From Quisquiliibacterium transsilvanicum (GTDB lineage: Bacteria > Pseudomonadota > Gammaproteobacteria > Burkholderiales > Burkholderiaceae_E), in contig NZ_JACHGB010000002.1 in assembly GCF_014202215.1 (NCBI RefSeq), positions 558,001 to 622,000 on the forward strand: DNA of 64,000 nt. The letters run 5' to 3'. This document shows positions 1-7,921 of the stretch, in pieces (the first letter of the stretch is position 1; every line of letters starts with the position of its first letter). The notes below the pieces were generated by a model. That model was not told where the DNA came from, did no database searches, and saw only the letters and a list, made by a program, of their open reading frames with translations. A program made the position numbers and the translations under genes.

Positions 1-322
1 GTCCTCGTGGGCCGGTTCGGCGCGGATGCGGTGGGGACGCGGCGGGAATGTGTTGCGCATTCTCGAAGCAAGTTCGAGGCCAGCAAGACCGGGCCCGGCA
101 CCGCGACCGTTTGCGCTCGGGGATGTCATTGTGCGCCCGTTCCGTGGGCGGGGCGGTCTGGCGGCTGCGTACCTTGGCGGATCGGCCCGACCGTTGCGGG
201 GCGGGACGCACCGGCGCGGTGCTGGGCGCAGGTGCAGGTGCAGGTGCAGGTGCAGGCGCAGGTGCAGGCGGAACGGCGGGCGGAGCGGGGGGCGGAGCGA
301 CGGAGCCCCGCCCTGCCCGCGC
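1..322. other. Non-coding stretch at the window start
   Basis: No gene is supported here. The open frames that cross it have Arg/Gly/Ala-rich compositions typical of antisense or off-frame reading of GC-rich DNA. The only clear structure is the hexamer array at 225-270. The stretch lies downstream of the minus-strand SDR gene that ends at 323, so a transcription terminator could be expected, but I see no stem followed by a T-run. Confidence 0.5.
225..270. repeat. Tandem hexamer array (GGTGCA)n
   Basis: Seven consecutive six-base units are visible: GGCGCA, four perfect GGTGCA, GGCGCA and GGTGCA, then a partial GGCG. The period is exact, so on either strand a translated reading would give an alternating dipeptide (Gly-Ala or Cys-Thr). 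No convincing gene covers it. It is probably a slippage-prone simple repeat in intergenic DNA, 50 bases beyond the stop of the neighbouring SDR gene. Confidence 0.85.
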
Positions 323-1075
323 TCAGCCTGCGCCGAGCTCGCGCAGGTCCGCCACCGCGGACGCGCCGAAGTCCGCGCCGAGCAGGTGGTCGGCGATCCT
401 TGCGCCGCACTGCACGGGATCCGCCAGCGCGCCCTGGCGCGCCATGTTCACGAAGCGATCATGCATCGGGAAACGTGCCGGGTCGGTCGCGCGGATCTCG
501 CCCTGCATGCCGGTGTCGATGACGCCCGGCGCCAGGCTGCAGATGCGCAGCCCCGGAGTGGCGTCCAGCGCGACACAGCGTGCATGCTGGTCCAGCGCCG
601 CCTTGGTGGCGCAGTAGACCGACCAGCCCGGGTACGGGCTTCGCGCGGCGCCGCTCGACACGTGCAGGATGCGCCGCTCGGTGGCCGGCGTGCGCAGCTG
701 CGCGAAGGCGGCGGCCAGCAGCAGCGGCGCGGTGACGTTGAGCGCCACTGCGCGCGCCACGTCGCCGCCCGGCTGGACGGGCAGGGGGCCGATCGGCGTG
801 ACGACGCCGGCGTTGTTCACCAGCAGCGCCAACTCGGCGTCCGCGAGGAAGCGCTCGAGCGCTCCGCCGGCCAGCCAGGACGACAGCGCGGCAGGATCGG
901 CCAGGTCGAGCGCCTGCTGCTCGAGCAGCGCGGCCGTGGCCTCGGCGGGCGCGGACGCGGCGTGCCGGGACAGCCCGAGCACCCTGACGCCGCGCTCCAC
1001 CAGCGCGCGGGCGATTCCCGCGCCCAGACCGCGGCTGTGCCCGGTGACGATGGCTCTGGTCTTCGAATGATTCAT
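323..1075 (-). CDS. SDR family NAD(P)-dependent oxidoreductase
   Basis: A 250-residue classical short-chain dehydrogenase. Visible motifs are the cofactor-binding TGxxxGxG (TGHSRGLG) near the N-terminus, NNAGV, the catalytic Ser in HVSSG and the YxxxK pair as YCATK. It should catalyse reversible NAD(P)H-dependent oxidation of an alcohol or carbonyl in the cytoplasm; the substrate cannot be read from sequence. The start is fixed by an ATGA overlap with the stop of the upstream amidohydrolase gene, so the two are almost certainly co-transcribed and translationally coupled. The pairing suggests a short catabolic module, one enzyme hydrolysing a lactone-like or cyclic substrate and the other acting on the alcohol/ketone. 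Confidence 0.9.
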   Translation of the reverse strand: MNHSKTRAIVTGHSRGLGAGIARALVERGVRVLGLSRHAASAPAEATAALLEQQALDLADPAALSSWLAGGALERFLADAELALLVNNAGVVTPIGPLPVQPGGDVARAVALNVTAPLLLAAAFAQLRTPATERRILHVSSGAARSPYPGWSVYCATKAALDQHARCVALDATPGLRICSLAPGVIDTGMQGEIRATDPARFPMHDRFVNMARQGALADPVQCGARIADHLLGADFGASAVADLRELGAG

Positions 1076-2130
1076 TGCTGGCTCTCCTGGGGGATGCGGT
1101 AGACGCGCTCGGCGGTGCCGGCGAACAGCGCCGCCTTCTCGGCGGGGCTGCAGCCGGCCGCGAGGCGCTTGAAGGCGTTCCAGAGCACCACGTAGTCGCA
1201 GGACAGTTGGTCGACCGGGAAGTTGCTTTCGAACATGCAGCGCTGCGCGCCGAAGGCCTCGATGCACTCGTGGACGTAAGGGCGCCAGGCTTCGGCGAGC
1301 GCGGCCGAGGAGGGCGGCTCGGGCGCCTCGTGGAAGCCGAAGCCGAACAGCCGCATGCCCATGCCGCCCAGCTTGATCGTCACGTTGGGGCAGGCTGCCA
1401 GGCGCCCGATCCCGGCCCGCCACTGCGCGAACACCTCGTCGCGCCGGCCGGCGTAGCCGCCAAGGCCCAGCGGACCGCCCACGTGATCCAGGATGATCGA
1501 GGTCGCGGGAAAGCTGCGGGCCAGGTCGACCAGGTCGTCGAGCTGCGGATGGTAGAGCCAGGCGTCGAAGCTCAGCCCGAGCGGCGCCAGCGTGGCGAAA
1601 CCCTCGCGAAATCGCTGGTCGAGCAGCAGGCCGGGGCCCGGGCGGGGCCCGACCCGCACGAAGGCGGGGTCCGGCTCCCAGGCCGAAGTCTGGCGGATGC
1701 CCCGGAAGCGCGCCGGGGAGGCCGCCAGGTGCGCCTCGAGGACCTCGGCCTCGGCGGCTCCGCGCGTGAGGTCGGCATGGCCGACGATGGCCGCGCACAG
1801 CCGCGGGCTGCCGGGCGTCGCCGCGCAGCGCGCCGCCAGCGACTCCATCGCTTCGGTCTCGCCGACCGGGCGCAGGTGCGCCGGGCCTTCGGTGCGATAG
1901 GCCTCGCCGCACTGCAGGTAGACGGTGGCCGTCACCCGGTGGCCGCCGGCCAGGTCCGCGAGCAGGTCCTCGGCAGCGTAGCGCCGCGCCGCACGGTCGA
2001 AGAGATGATGATGAGCGTCGACGATCGGCAGTCCGGGCTCCAGCGCCGCCTCGGTGCGCAGGGCGAGCCATCGGGGATCGGCGGGCGGGTGGAAGGGGTC
2101 GGCGGCGGGCGTGCCGGGGTGGGTGGACAT
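1072..2130 (-). CDS. Amidohydrolase family protein (amidohydrolase 2 / TIM-barrel)
   Basis: A 352-residue protein of the amidohydrolase-2 class (lactonases, decarboxylases and dicarboxylate hydrolases). Near residues 38-42 it has the N-terminal metal motif DAHHH, later ILDHVGG with a conserved His, and near the C-terminus FESNFPVD, which supplies the acidic residue typical of these barrels. Predicted cytosolic metal-dependent hydrolase. The ATG at 2130 was chosen because homologues begin about 35 residues before the DAHHH motif and because the frame upstream is antisense to the ChaC-like gene. Its stop overlaps the SDR start by four bases. It is divergent from the ChaC-like gene starting at 2248, leaving a 117-base shared promoter region. 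Confidence 0.9.
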   Translation of the reverse strand: MSTHPGTPAADPFHPPADPRWLALRTEAALEPGLPIVDAHHHLFDRAARRYAAEDLLADLAGGHRVTATVYLQCGEAYRTEGPAHLRPVGETEAMESLAARCAATPGSPRLCAAIVGHADLTRGAAEAEVLEAHLAASPARFRGIRQTSAWEPDPAFVRVGPRPGPGLLLDQRFREGFATLAPLGLSFDAWLYHPQLDDLVDLARSFPATSIILDHVGGPLGLGGYAGRRDEVFAQWRAGIGRLAACPNVTIKLGGMGMRLFGFGFHEAPEPPSSAALAEAWRPYVHECIEAFGAQRCMFESNFPVDQLSCDYVVLWNAFKRLAAGCSPAEKAALFAGTAERVYRIPQESQQ

Positions 2131-2247
2131 CGCGGCTCCTGGTGTGCGCTCGGCGCCGATCTTCGCACGCGCCACGCCGCGCGGCGGCAGCGGCGCGGCG
2201 CCGAACGGACCGCCGCCGCGCGCCGCGGCGTGCAAGAATGCCCGTCG

Positions 2248-2925
2248 ATGAGCGTCGTGAAACTGACCCGTGAAAGCCTGCTCGACGGATCGCTGCATGC
2301 GACCGTGCGGGCGCAGCTCGGCCCGGACGTGCGGATGATGACCGACGAGGAGCGCCATTCGCAGGTGCTCGAGATGCTCGCGCAGGCGCCGCGGCCGGGC
2401 AGGGTCTGGGTGTTCGCCTTCGGCTCGCTGATCTGGAACCCCGCCTTCCACTTCGCTGAGCGCCGCACCGCGCGCATCCACGGCTTCCATCGCCAGTTCT
2501 GCCTGCGCCTGCAGGCCGGGCGCGGCAGTCCGGAGCGCCCCGGCCTGATGCTCTCGCTCGAGGCGGGCGGCAGCTGCGTCGGCGTCGTGTATCGACTTGC
2601 ACCAGGCACCGAGGTGACCGAGCTCGACGTCCTCTGGCGGCGGGAAATGCTGACCCACGCCTACCGGCCGGTCTGGACCCTGGCGCGCACCCCCGAGGGG
2701 CCGGAACCGGCGATCGCGTTCACCGTCAACCGACATCACGACCGCTACGCGCCAGGGCTGGACGAGGACACCGTGGCGGGGCTGCTCGCAACCGGGGCAG
2801 GCGCGCTGGGCCGCTGCTGCGATTACCTGTTCGACACCGTCCATCACCTGCGCGAACTCGGCATCCGCGACCGCCGGCTGGAGGCGCTCGCGGCGCGCGT
2901 TCGGGCGCGCGTCGACGAGAGCTGA
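2248..2925 (+). CDS. ChaC-like gamma-glutamylcyclotransferase
   Basis: A 225-residue protein with the ChaC signature: FAFGSLIWNP near residues 54-63 forms the gamma-glutamyl-binding loop, and LWRREM further on corresponds to the position of the catalytic Glu. ChaC enzymes cleave glutathione to 5-oxoproline and Cys-Gly in the cytoplasm. The length is normal for proteobacterial ChaC proteins. It is transcribed away from the amidohydrolase/SDR pair and ends about 150 bases before the next plus-strand gene, so it is probably monocistronic. The ATG at 2248 follows immediately after the divergent intergenic region. An earlier in-frame start would overlap the divergent amidohydrolase gene. Confidence 0.92.
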   Translation: MSVVKLTRESLLDGSLHATVRAQLGPDVRMMTDEERHSQVLEMLAQAPRPGRVWVFAFGSLIWNPAFHFAERRTARIHGFHRQFCLRLQAGRGSPERPGLMLSLEAGGSCVGVVYRLAPGTEVTELDVLWRREMLTHAYRPVWTLARTPEGPEPAIAFTVNRHHDRYAPGLDEDTVAGLLATGAGALGRCCDYLFDTVHHLRELGIRDRRLEALAARVRARVDES

Positions 2926-3073
2926 TCCGGCCCGGCGCGCCGTCGTGGCGCGCGCATACCGAGAATCCGCCTTCCGGCGTCGACGCAGGCGCCGCGATCC
3001 CGGACACTGCTGCCCAGACCTTGCCGGCGCCTGCCGGCATCCGCGCATCCACACATCAGAGAGGAAATCATCC

Positions 3074-4159
3074 ATGGCCCCAGTACCCAAGCGAGGCCTC
3101 GTGGCCGTCACCGGCGCCGCCGGATTCGTCGGCGGCTGGGTCGTGCGCCGGCTGCTCGAAAAGGGCTACCGCGTGCGCGCCTGCGTTCGCAAGGTCGAGG
3201 ACGAGGCGCGCACCGGCTTCCTGAAGGCGATGCCGGGGTACGCATCCGGCCGGCTGACGCTGCATGCCGCCGACCTCGACAATCCCGGCAGCTTCGACGA
3301 GATCTTCAAGGGCTGCCACGGCGTGGCCCACATCTCGCACGTCAGCACCTACAACGACCAGGACTACGTGAAGGGCGTCTGCGACCACCTGATCGCCAGC
3401 GTGGAGAAGTCCGGTTCGGTCACCCGCGTGGTGGTCACCTCCAGCGTGGCGGCGGTGATCTCCGAGGCCGACGTGACCGAGCTGGTGCGCCGTCCGGTGA
3501 TCAACGAAGACCGTTATCCGGACGAGACCAACCCGAAGCGCCGCCCCGACCGCGGGCAGGGCTACTCGATGGGCAAGGTGCTGGCCGAGCGCGCCTTCGC
3601 CGAGGCTGCCGAGCGCAGCGGCGGGCGCTGGGACGCGATCACCTGCTGCCCCGGCGACAACGTCGGCCCGATCCAGTCGGCGCACCAGAAGGACGGCGGC
3701 CCTTGGCAGCATCTGGTGGAGCTGATGCTGCTGGGCGAGTGCCGGCAGAACTCGCTGGGCGCCTACCGCCCGTGGATGCCGGTGGACGTGCGCGACGACG
3801 CTGAATGCCACATCGGCCTGCTCGAGAGCGACCAGGTCCGCAACGGCGAGCGCTACATCGCCTGGTCCACCGAAACCAGGAAGGTGGAGGACGTCTGCGC
3901 CGACATCGACCGGCTGCTGCCGGAGCTCGGCCACGACACGCCGCCGGTCATCGACCAGTTTCCCGAGCACATCCGCGCGCGTGAAGCCGAGCTGCGGGCG
4001 ATCTGGGCGGGCTGCGACCTGCGCAACGAACGCATCCGGCGCGTCACTGGGGTCGCGTTCCGGCCCTGGGACGAATCGCTGCGCGACTGCGCGGAGTCGC
4101 TGGTGAGCGTCGCCGGTGTCCAGCCGAAGCGGCGGGCGGGGTTCGCGCCGCGCAGCTGA
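3074..4159 (+). CDS. Extended SDR: NAD-dependent epimerase/dehydratase (dihydroflavonol-reductase-like)
   Basis: A 361-residue extended short-chain dehydrogenase. The Rossmann motif GxxGxxG lies at residues 14-20 (TGAAGFVG), a catalytic Ser sits in VVTSSVAAV, and the catalytic pair is YSMGK. The arrangement resembles dihydroflavonol 4-reductase/cinnamoyl-CoA reductase-like proteins, so a ketone or aldehyde reductase acting on a hydroxyl-containing intermediate is likely; the substrate is unknown. GAGGAAA at 3061-3067 provides a ribosome binding site for the ATG at 3074. The CaiB-like gene starts 113 bases downstream on the same strand, suggesting a possible link to CoA-ester metabolism. Confidence 0.88.
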   Translation: MAPVPKRGLVAVTGAAGFVGGWVVRRLLEKGYRVRACVRKVEDEARTGFLKAMPGYASGRLTLHAADLDNPGSFDEIFKGCHGVAHISHVSTYNDQDYVKGVCDHLIASVEKSGSVTRVVVTSSVAAVISEADVTELVRRPVINEDRYPDETNPKRRPDRGQGYSMGKVLAERAFAEAAERSGGRWDAITCCPGDNVGPIQSAHQKDGGPWQHLVELMLLGECRQNSLGAYRPWMPVDVRDDAECHIGLLESDQVRNGERYIAWSTETRKVEDVCADIDRLLPELGHDTPPVIDQFPEHIRAREAELRAIWAGCDLRNERIRRVTGVAFRPWDESLRDCAESLVSVAGVQPKRRAGFAPRS

Positions 4160-4272
4160 ACCAGGCGCTGCGCGCGGCGCAGGCGCCGCCGCGCGCAGCG
4201 ATGCATGGCCGCATCCGGCAGGGCCCTGGGGCCCCGAGAGACTGGAAGGCCGGATTGGAGCGAGGAGGGGAC

Positions 4273-6780
4273 ATGACGGGATCGGATCGTCGGCGGCCGC
4301 TCGAGGGCATCGTCGTCGTTGAAGTGGCTGGAGGTGCGGCGGCGGCCTACTGCGGGCGGATGCTCGCCGATGCCGGCGCGACTGTGGTGCTGGCGGAGAC
4401 TTCGCCGGGGCAGCGCCTGCGCGGCATCGTGCGCGTGCAGACTCCGCTGGAGGAGGCCTGGGCCGACTGCATGTCGGCCGGCAAGCGCCTGGCGCGCGTC
4501 GCCGACCGCGCGGCCCTCGAAGCGCTGTGCAGGGATGCCGACCTGGTGCTGGTCGGCGAGGCCTCCGGTTTCGATGCCTGCGCGGCACTGCCGCGCCGCG
4601 CGACCGTGGAGCTGAACTGGTTCGGCCGCCAGGGGCCATACCGCGACTGGACCGGCAACGACCTGGTGGTGCAGGCGCTCACCGGCATGCCGCAGATGGC
4701 CGGCAGCATGGAAGGGCCGCCGGTCCAGGCGGGCGACCGGCAGTCGACCAACGTGGCCGGCGTCACCGCCTACATCGCTGCGCTGGCCGCGCTGCTGGCG
4801 CCGCCCGCCACGGCGCCGCGGCGCTTCGAGGTCGGCATTCTCGAGGCCAATCTCGTGCTGAGCGAAATGCACATGCACTTCTTCGAGCGCGACGGCCTGC
4901 CGATGAAGCGCTGCGGCATCAACCGCTTCATGCCCAACAGCCCGGTCGGCGTCTATCCGTCCCGGGAGGGCTGGATCGGCATCACCGCGACCACCCCGGA
5001 GCAGTGGAAGTCGCTGTGCGCCGCGCTGGAAATGGACGAGCAGGCTGCCGACGAAGGGCTGGCGACGCGCGAGCTGCGCTTCACCCGCCTCGACGAGGTC
5101 GAGCAGGCGATGGTCCGCGCGCTGTCGCGCCGCAGCGCCGAGGAATGGGCTGCGGCCGGTCGTCGCCACAAGGTGCCGATGGTGGTGGTGCCCGACGCTG
5201 CCGGAATCCTCACCCATCCGATCTTCGAGCTGCGCTCGGCGCTGGCCGAGCTGCCGCGCGGCGACGTCACGCTGAAGGTGCCGCGCACGCCCTTCGGGCT
5301 GACCCGCACCCCGGTGGCGCAGCGCCTGCAGCCGCTGCAGCAGGCCGCCCCGGAGGGGCCGGGCGCGTCCGCAGCACCCGCAGCACCCGCAGCATCCGCA
5401 GCATCCGCAGTCCGCGGCACGCCTGCGGCGTCAGACGCCGCCCTGGCCAGCGCGGCCCCCGCCGCCGCAGCGAAGGCCGGTGCAGTCCCCGGCGACGCCG
5501 GTCCGCTCGCCGGCCTAACGGTGGTCGACTTTGCGATGGGCTGGGCCGGTCCGCTGGCCACCCGGCTGCTGGCCGACCTGGGCGCGGACGTGCTCAAGAT
5601 CGAGGCCGGTCGCTACCCGGACTGGTGGCGCGGCGTCAACTGGACCCCGGAGTACATCGAGGCGCGCTCCTACGAGGACGCCAAGCCCTTCTGCGCGATG
5701 AACCGCGGCAAGCGCGGCATCAGCGTCGACCTGACCACCGAGGTCGGCCGCCGGCTGGCGCTGGAACTGATCGCGGGCGCCGACGCGGTGGTCGAGAACC
5801 AGGCCGCCGGCGTGATGGGCAAGCTCGGGCTGGGCAACGAGACCCTGCTCGCGCACAACCCGGGGCTGGTGATGGTGTCGATGTCAGCGTTCGGCACAGG
5901 CAATCCCTGGTCCGATACCCGCGCCTATGGCTCGACGCTGGAGCAGGGGGCCGGCGTGCCGAGCTTCGCTGGGTTCCCGGGCACCCAGCCGACGATGTAC
6001 CACCTAGCCTACGGCGATCCGCTCGGCGGACTGTTCGGCTGCGCAGCATTGCTCACCGCGCTGCACGAGCGGCGCCGCAGCGGCCAGGGCCAGTACGTGA
6101 ACCTGAGCATGGTCGAGGCGATGCTGCAGTTCACCACGCCCGCGCTGCTCGAGCGGCAGCTCGGCGGCGCGGAGCCGCCGCGCCGCGGCAACCGGCACGC
6201 CGCGATGGCGCCGCATGGCTTCTATCCGGCCGCCGGCGACGACCAGTGGATCGCGGCATCGGCGCCCGACCATGACGCCTTCGCGCGGCTTGCCCGGGTC
6301 ATCGGGCGACCCGGATGGGCGCAGGACCCGGCGTTCGCGACCCTTGAGCGCCGCGCCGCCCGCCACGACGAGATCGACGCCGCGATTGCGGCCTGGTCGA
6401 GCATCCGCGACCGCGACGAGGCGGCTCAGCTGCTCCAGGACGCCGGCGTCGCCGCTGCGCCGCTGCACCATGCCGAGGAACTGTTCGAGAACGCTCACCT
6501 GGAGGCCAACGGCTTCTACATCGACCTGGTCCGCGAGTTCTCGGGGCCCCAGCGCCAGGGCGGGATCGCCATCGTCCAGGACGGACGGCGGCTGGGGGCG
6601 CGCCAGCCGGCTCCGCTGCTCGGCGAGCACAGCCGGGAGGTGCTGCTCGCGCGGGCCGGGGTCGACCCTGCGCGCTATGAGCGGCTGGTCCGCGATGACG
6701 TCGTCACCTTCGCCCCGAAGGGGCTGCGCAGCGCGATGCCGCCTGCTGTGGAGGTCCCGGCCCAGCGCCGGATCGCCTGA
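4273..6780 (+). CDS. Fused two-domain CaiB/BaiF (class III) CoA-transferase
   Basis: An 835-residue protein made of two class III CoA-transferase domains in tandem. Typical family members are about 400 residues and act as dimers. The first half (about 1-370) contains the CaiB fold with GDRQST at the position of the catalytic-Asp region. The second half (about 415-835) begins LAGLTVVDFAMGWAGP and carries YGDPLGG with the expected catalytic Asp. The halves are joined by an Ala/Pro-rich linker at about 380-415 that is encoded by short CAGCACCCG-like repeats. It should move CoA between an acyl-CoA donor and a carboxylate acceptor. GAGGAGG at 4262-4268 is a strong ribosome binding site. It is followed by a strong hairpin terminator. 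Confidence 0.9.
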   Translation: MTGSDRRRPLEGIVVVEVAGGAAAAYCGRMLADAGATVVLAETSPGQRLRGIVRVQTPLEEAWADCMSAGKRLARVADRAALEALCRDADLVLVGEASGFDACAALPRRATVELNWFGRQGPYRDWTGNDLVVQALTGMPQMAGSMEGPPVQAGDRQSTNVAGVTAYIAALAALLAPPATAPRRFEVGILEANLVLSEMHMHFFERDGLPMKRCGINRFMPNSPVGVYPSREGWIGITATTPEQWKSLCAALEMDEQAADEGLATRELRFTRLDEVEQAMVRALSRRSAEEWAAAGRRHKVPMVVVPDAAGILTHPIFELRSALAELPRGDVTLKVPRTPFGLTRTPVAQRLQPLQQAAPEGPGASAAPAAPAASAASAVRGTPAASDAALASAAPAAAAKAGAVPGDAGPLAGLTVVDFAMGWAGPLATRLLADLGADVLKIEAGRYPDWWRGVNWTPEYIEARSYEDAKPFCAMNRGKRGISVDLTTEVGRRLALELIAGADAVVENQAAGVMGKLGLGNETLLAHNPGLVMVSMSAFGTGNPWSDTRAYGSTLEQGAGVPSFAGFPGTQPTMYHLAYGDPLGGLFGCAALLTALHERRRSGQGQYVNLSMVEAMLQFTTPALLERQLGGAEPPRRGNRHAAMAPHGFYPAAGDDQWIAASAPDHDAFARLARVIGRPGWAQDPAFATLERRAARHDEIDAAIAAWSSIRDRDEAAQLLQDAGVAAAPLHHAEELFENAHLEANGFYIDLVREFSGPQRQGGIAIVQDGRRLGARQPAPLLGEHSREVLLARAGVDPARYERLVRDDVVTFAPKGLRSAMPPAVEVPAQRRIA

Positions 6781-6787
6781 GGCGGCA

Positions 6788-6839
6788 CCCGGGGCTGCGG
6801 CGCCCCGGGGCCGTCGCCCCGGGCAGCGTCGCCCGGGGC
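6788..6839. terminator. Double GC hairpin between convergent genes
   Basis: Two consecutive stem-loops: CCCGGGGC (6788-6795) pairs with GCCCCGGG (6802-6809), and GCCCCGGG (6816-6823) pairs with CCCGGGGC (6832-6839). The second is followed by TTT. It lies between the plus-strand CoA-transferase stop (6780) and the minus-strand SDR stop (6865), so it probably ends transcription in both directions. Confidence 0.75.
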
Positions 6840-6864
6840 TTTCCCGCCCCCGACTAGGCGGGAC

Positions 6865-7617
6865 TCAGTGCGTGCCGCCGTCCACGCGCAGCACCGAACC
6901 GGTGGTGAACGAAGATGCGGCGCTCGCCAGGTACAGCGCTGCGCCGACGATCTCGTGCGCCTCGCCGCCGCGCTGCAGTGCGATCGCGGTGCGCGCCCGC
7001 TCCTTGAAGGCCTCCATGTCCCAGGCCTTCGAGATGTCGGTCAGAAAGGGGCCGGCCATGATGCTGTTGACCCGCACCTTCGGGCCCAGCGCGAACGCGA
7101 ACGAGCGCGTGAGGTTGTTCAGCCCGGCCTTGGCCGCGCCGTAGGGCTCGGCGTTGGGAGCCGGATTGGCGCCCGCCACCGACGAGATGTTGATGATGCT
7201 GCCGCCGTCGCCCTCGGCCATGCGCTCGCCGATCAGGGCGCTCAGGCGGTAGGGGCCCTTGAGGTTCAGCGAGACGACCTTGTCGAACATCGCCTCGGTG
7301 ACGTTCGAGAGCTTGTCGTAGAGCAGCGACATGCCGGCGTTGTTCACCAGGACGTCGACCTTGCCGAACTCCTTGTAGGCGGCGTCGACCAGCGCGTCGC
7401 AGTCCGCCCAGCGGCCGACGTTCGCGGCGATGGGCAGCGCCCGGCGGCCGAGCGCGCGCACTTCGGCGGCGACGGTTTCGCAGGCGTCCAGCTTGCGTGA
7501 GGCGACGATGACGTCGGCGCCATGCTGCGCGAAGGCCAGCGCCATTTCGCGGCCCATGCCGCGGCTGCCGCCGGTGACCAGCGCAACCTTGCCTGTGAGG
7601 TCGAAGAGATCTTTCAT
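6865..7617 (-). CDS. SDR family oxidoreductase (FabG-like)
   Basis: A 250-residue classical SDR with TGGSRGMG (cofactor binding), NNAGMS, the catalytic Ser in NISSVAG, YGAAK as the Tyr/Lys pair, and a typical C-terminal VLRVDGGTH. These features match 3-oxoacyl/3-hydroxyacyl dehydrogenases of the FabG type, but many substrates are possible. It is convergent with the CoA-transferase gene and divergent from the MFS exporter. The ATG at 7617 gives the standard distance of 10-15 residues to the cofactor motif. The frame stays open upstream only because it is antisense to GC-rich DNA. Confidence 0.9.
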   Translation of the reverse strand: MKDLFDLTGKVALVTGGSRGMGREMALAFAQHGADVIVASRKLDACETVAAEVRALGRRALPIAANVGRWADCDALVDAAYKEFGKVDVLVNNAGMSLLYDKLSNVTEAMFDKVVSLNLKGPYRLSALIGERMAEGDGGSIINISSVAGANPAPNAEPYGAAKAGLNNLTRSFAFALGPKVRVNSIMAGPFLTDISKAWDMEAFKERARTAIALQRGGEAHEIVGAALYLASAASSFTTGSVLRVDGGTH

Positions 7618-7921
7618 TGTCGTGCCCGCTCCTGCTTCGGTGGAATGTCTGAAACGATGACAGCCGCCCGCCGCCGTGGCGCCGCGCGGCCTGCGCGTCG
7701 ATGGTCGCGCAGCGCGTGCTCGAGCGTCCAGGGCAGCCGGTTCGTTTCGCGCAAGGCCGGCTCGCAGAGCGGCGCGTCCATGCGCGGGCGGCAGGAAACG
7801 GATCGGCGCCGCGCCGATGCGCGCAAGGCAGGGCACTGCGCTGGTAGGCTGCTGCCTTGGTCCGGCGCCGCCTTTCCAGCGGGCAACGGCCGCGCCTGCC
7901 CCGAATTCCACCATTCCCGCG
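7618..7921. other. Divergent intergenic region between SDR and MFS genes
   Basis: About 300 bases between divergently transcribed genes. It must contain both promoters, but I do not recognise a clear -10/-35 pair or a palindromic operator. No coding potential was judged real. Confidence 0.5.

Noticed and set aside
48-617. Plus-strand frame with a Gly-Ala dipeptide repeat
   Set aside because: The repeat comes from the hexamer array, the rest is Arg/Ala-rich with no motif, and the 3' part is antisense to the SDR gene.
1075-2247. Long plus-strand open frame ahead of the ChaC-like gene
   Set aside because: Antisense to the amidohydrolase, which has clear family motifs; only the part from 2248 on is coding.
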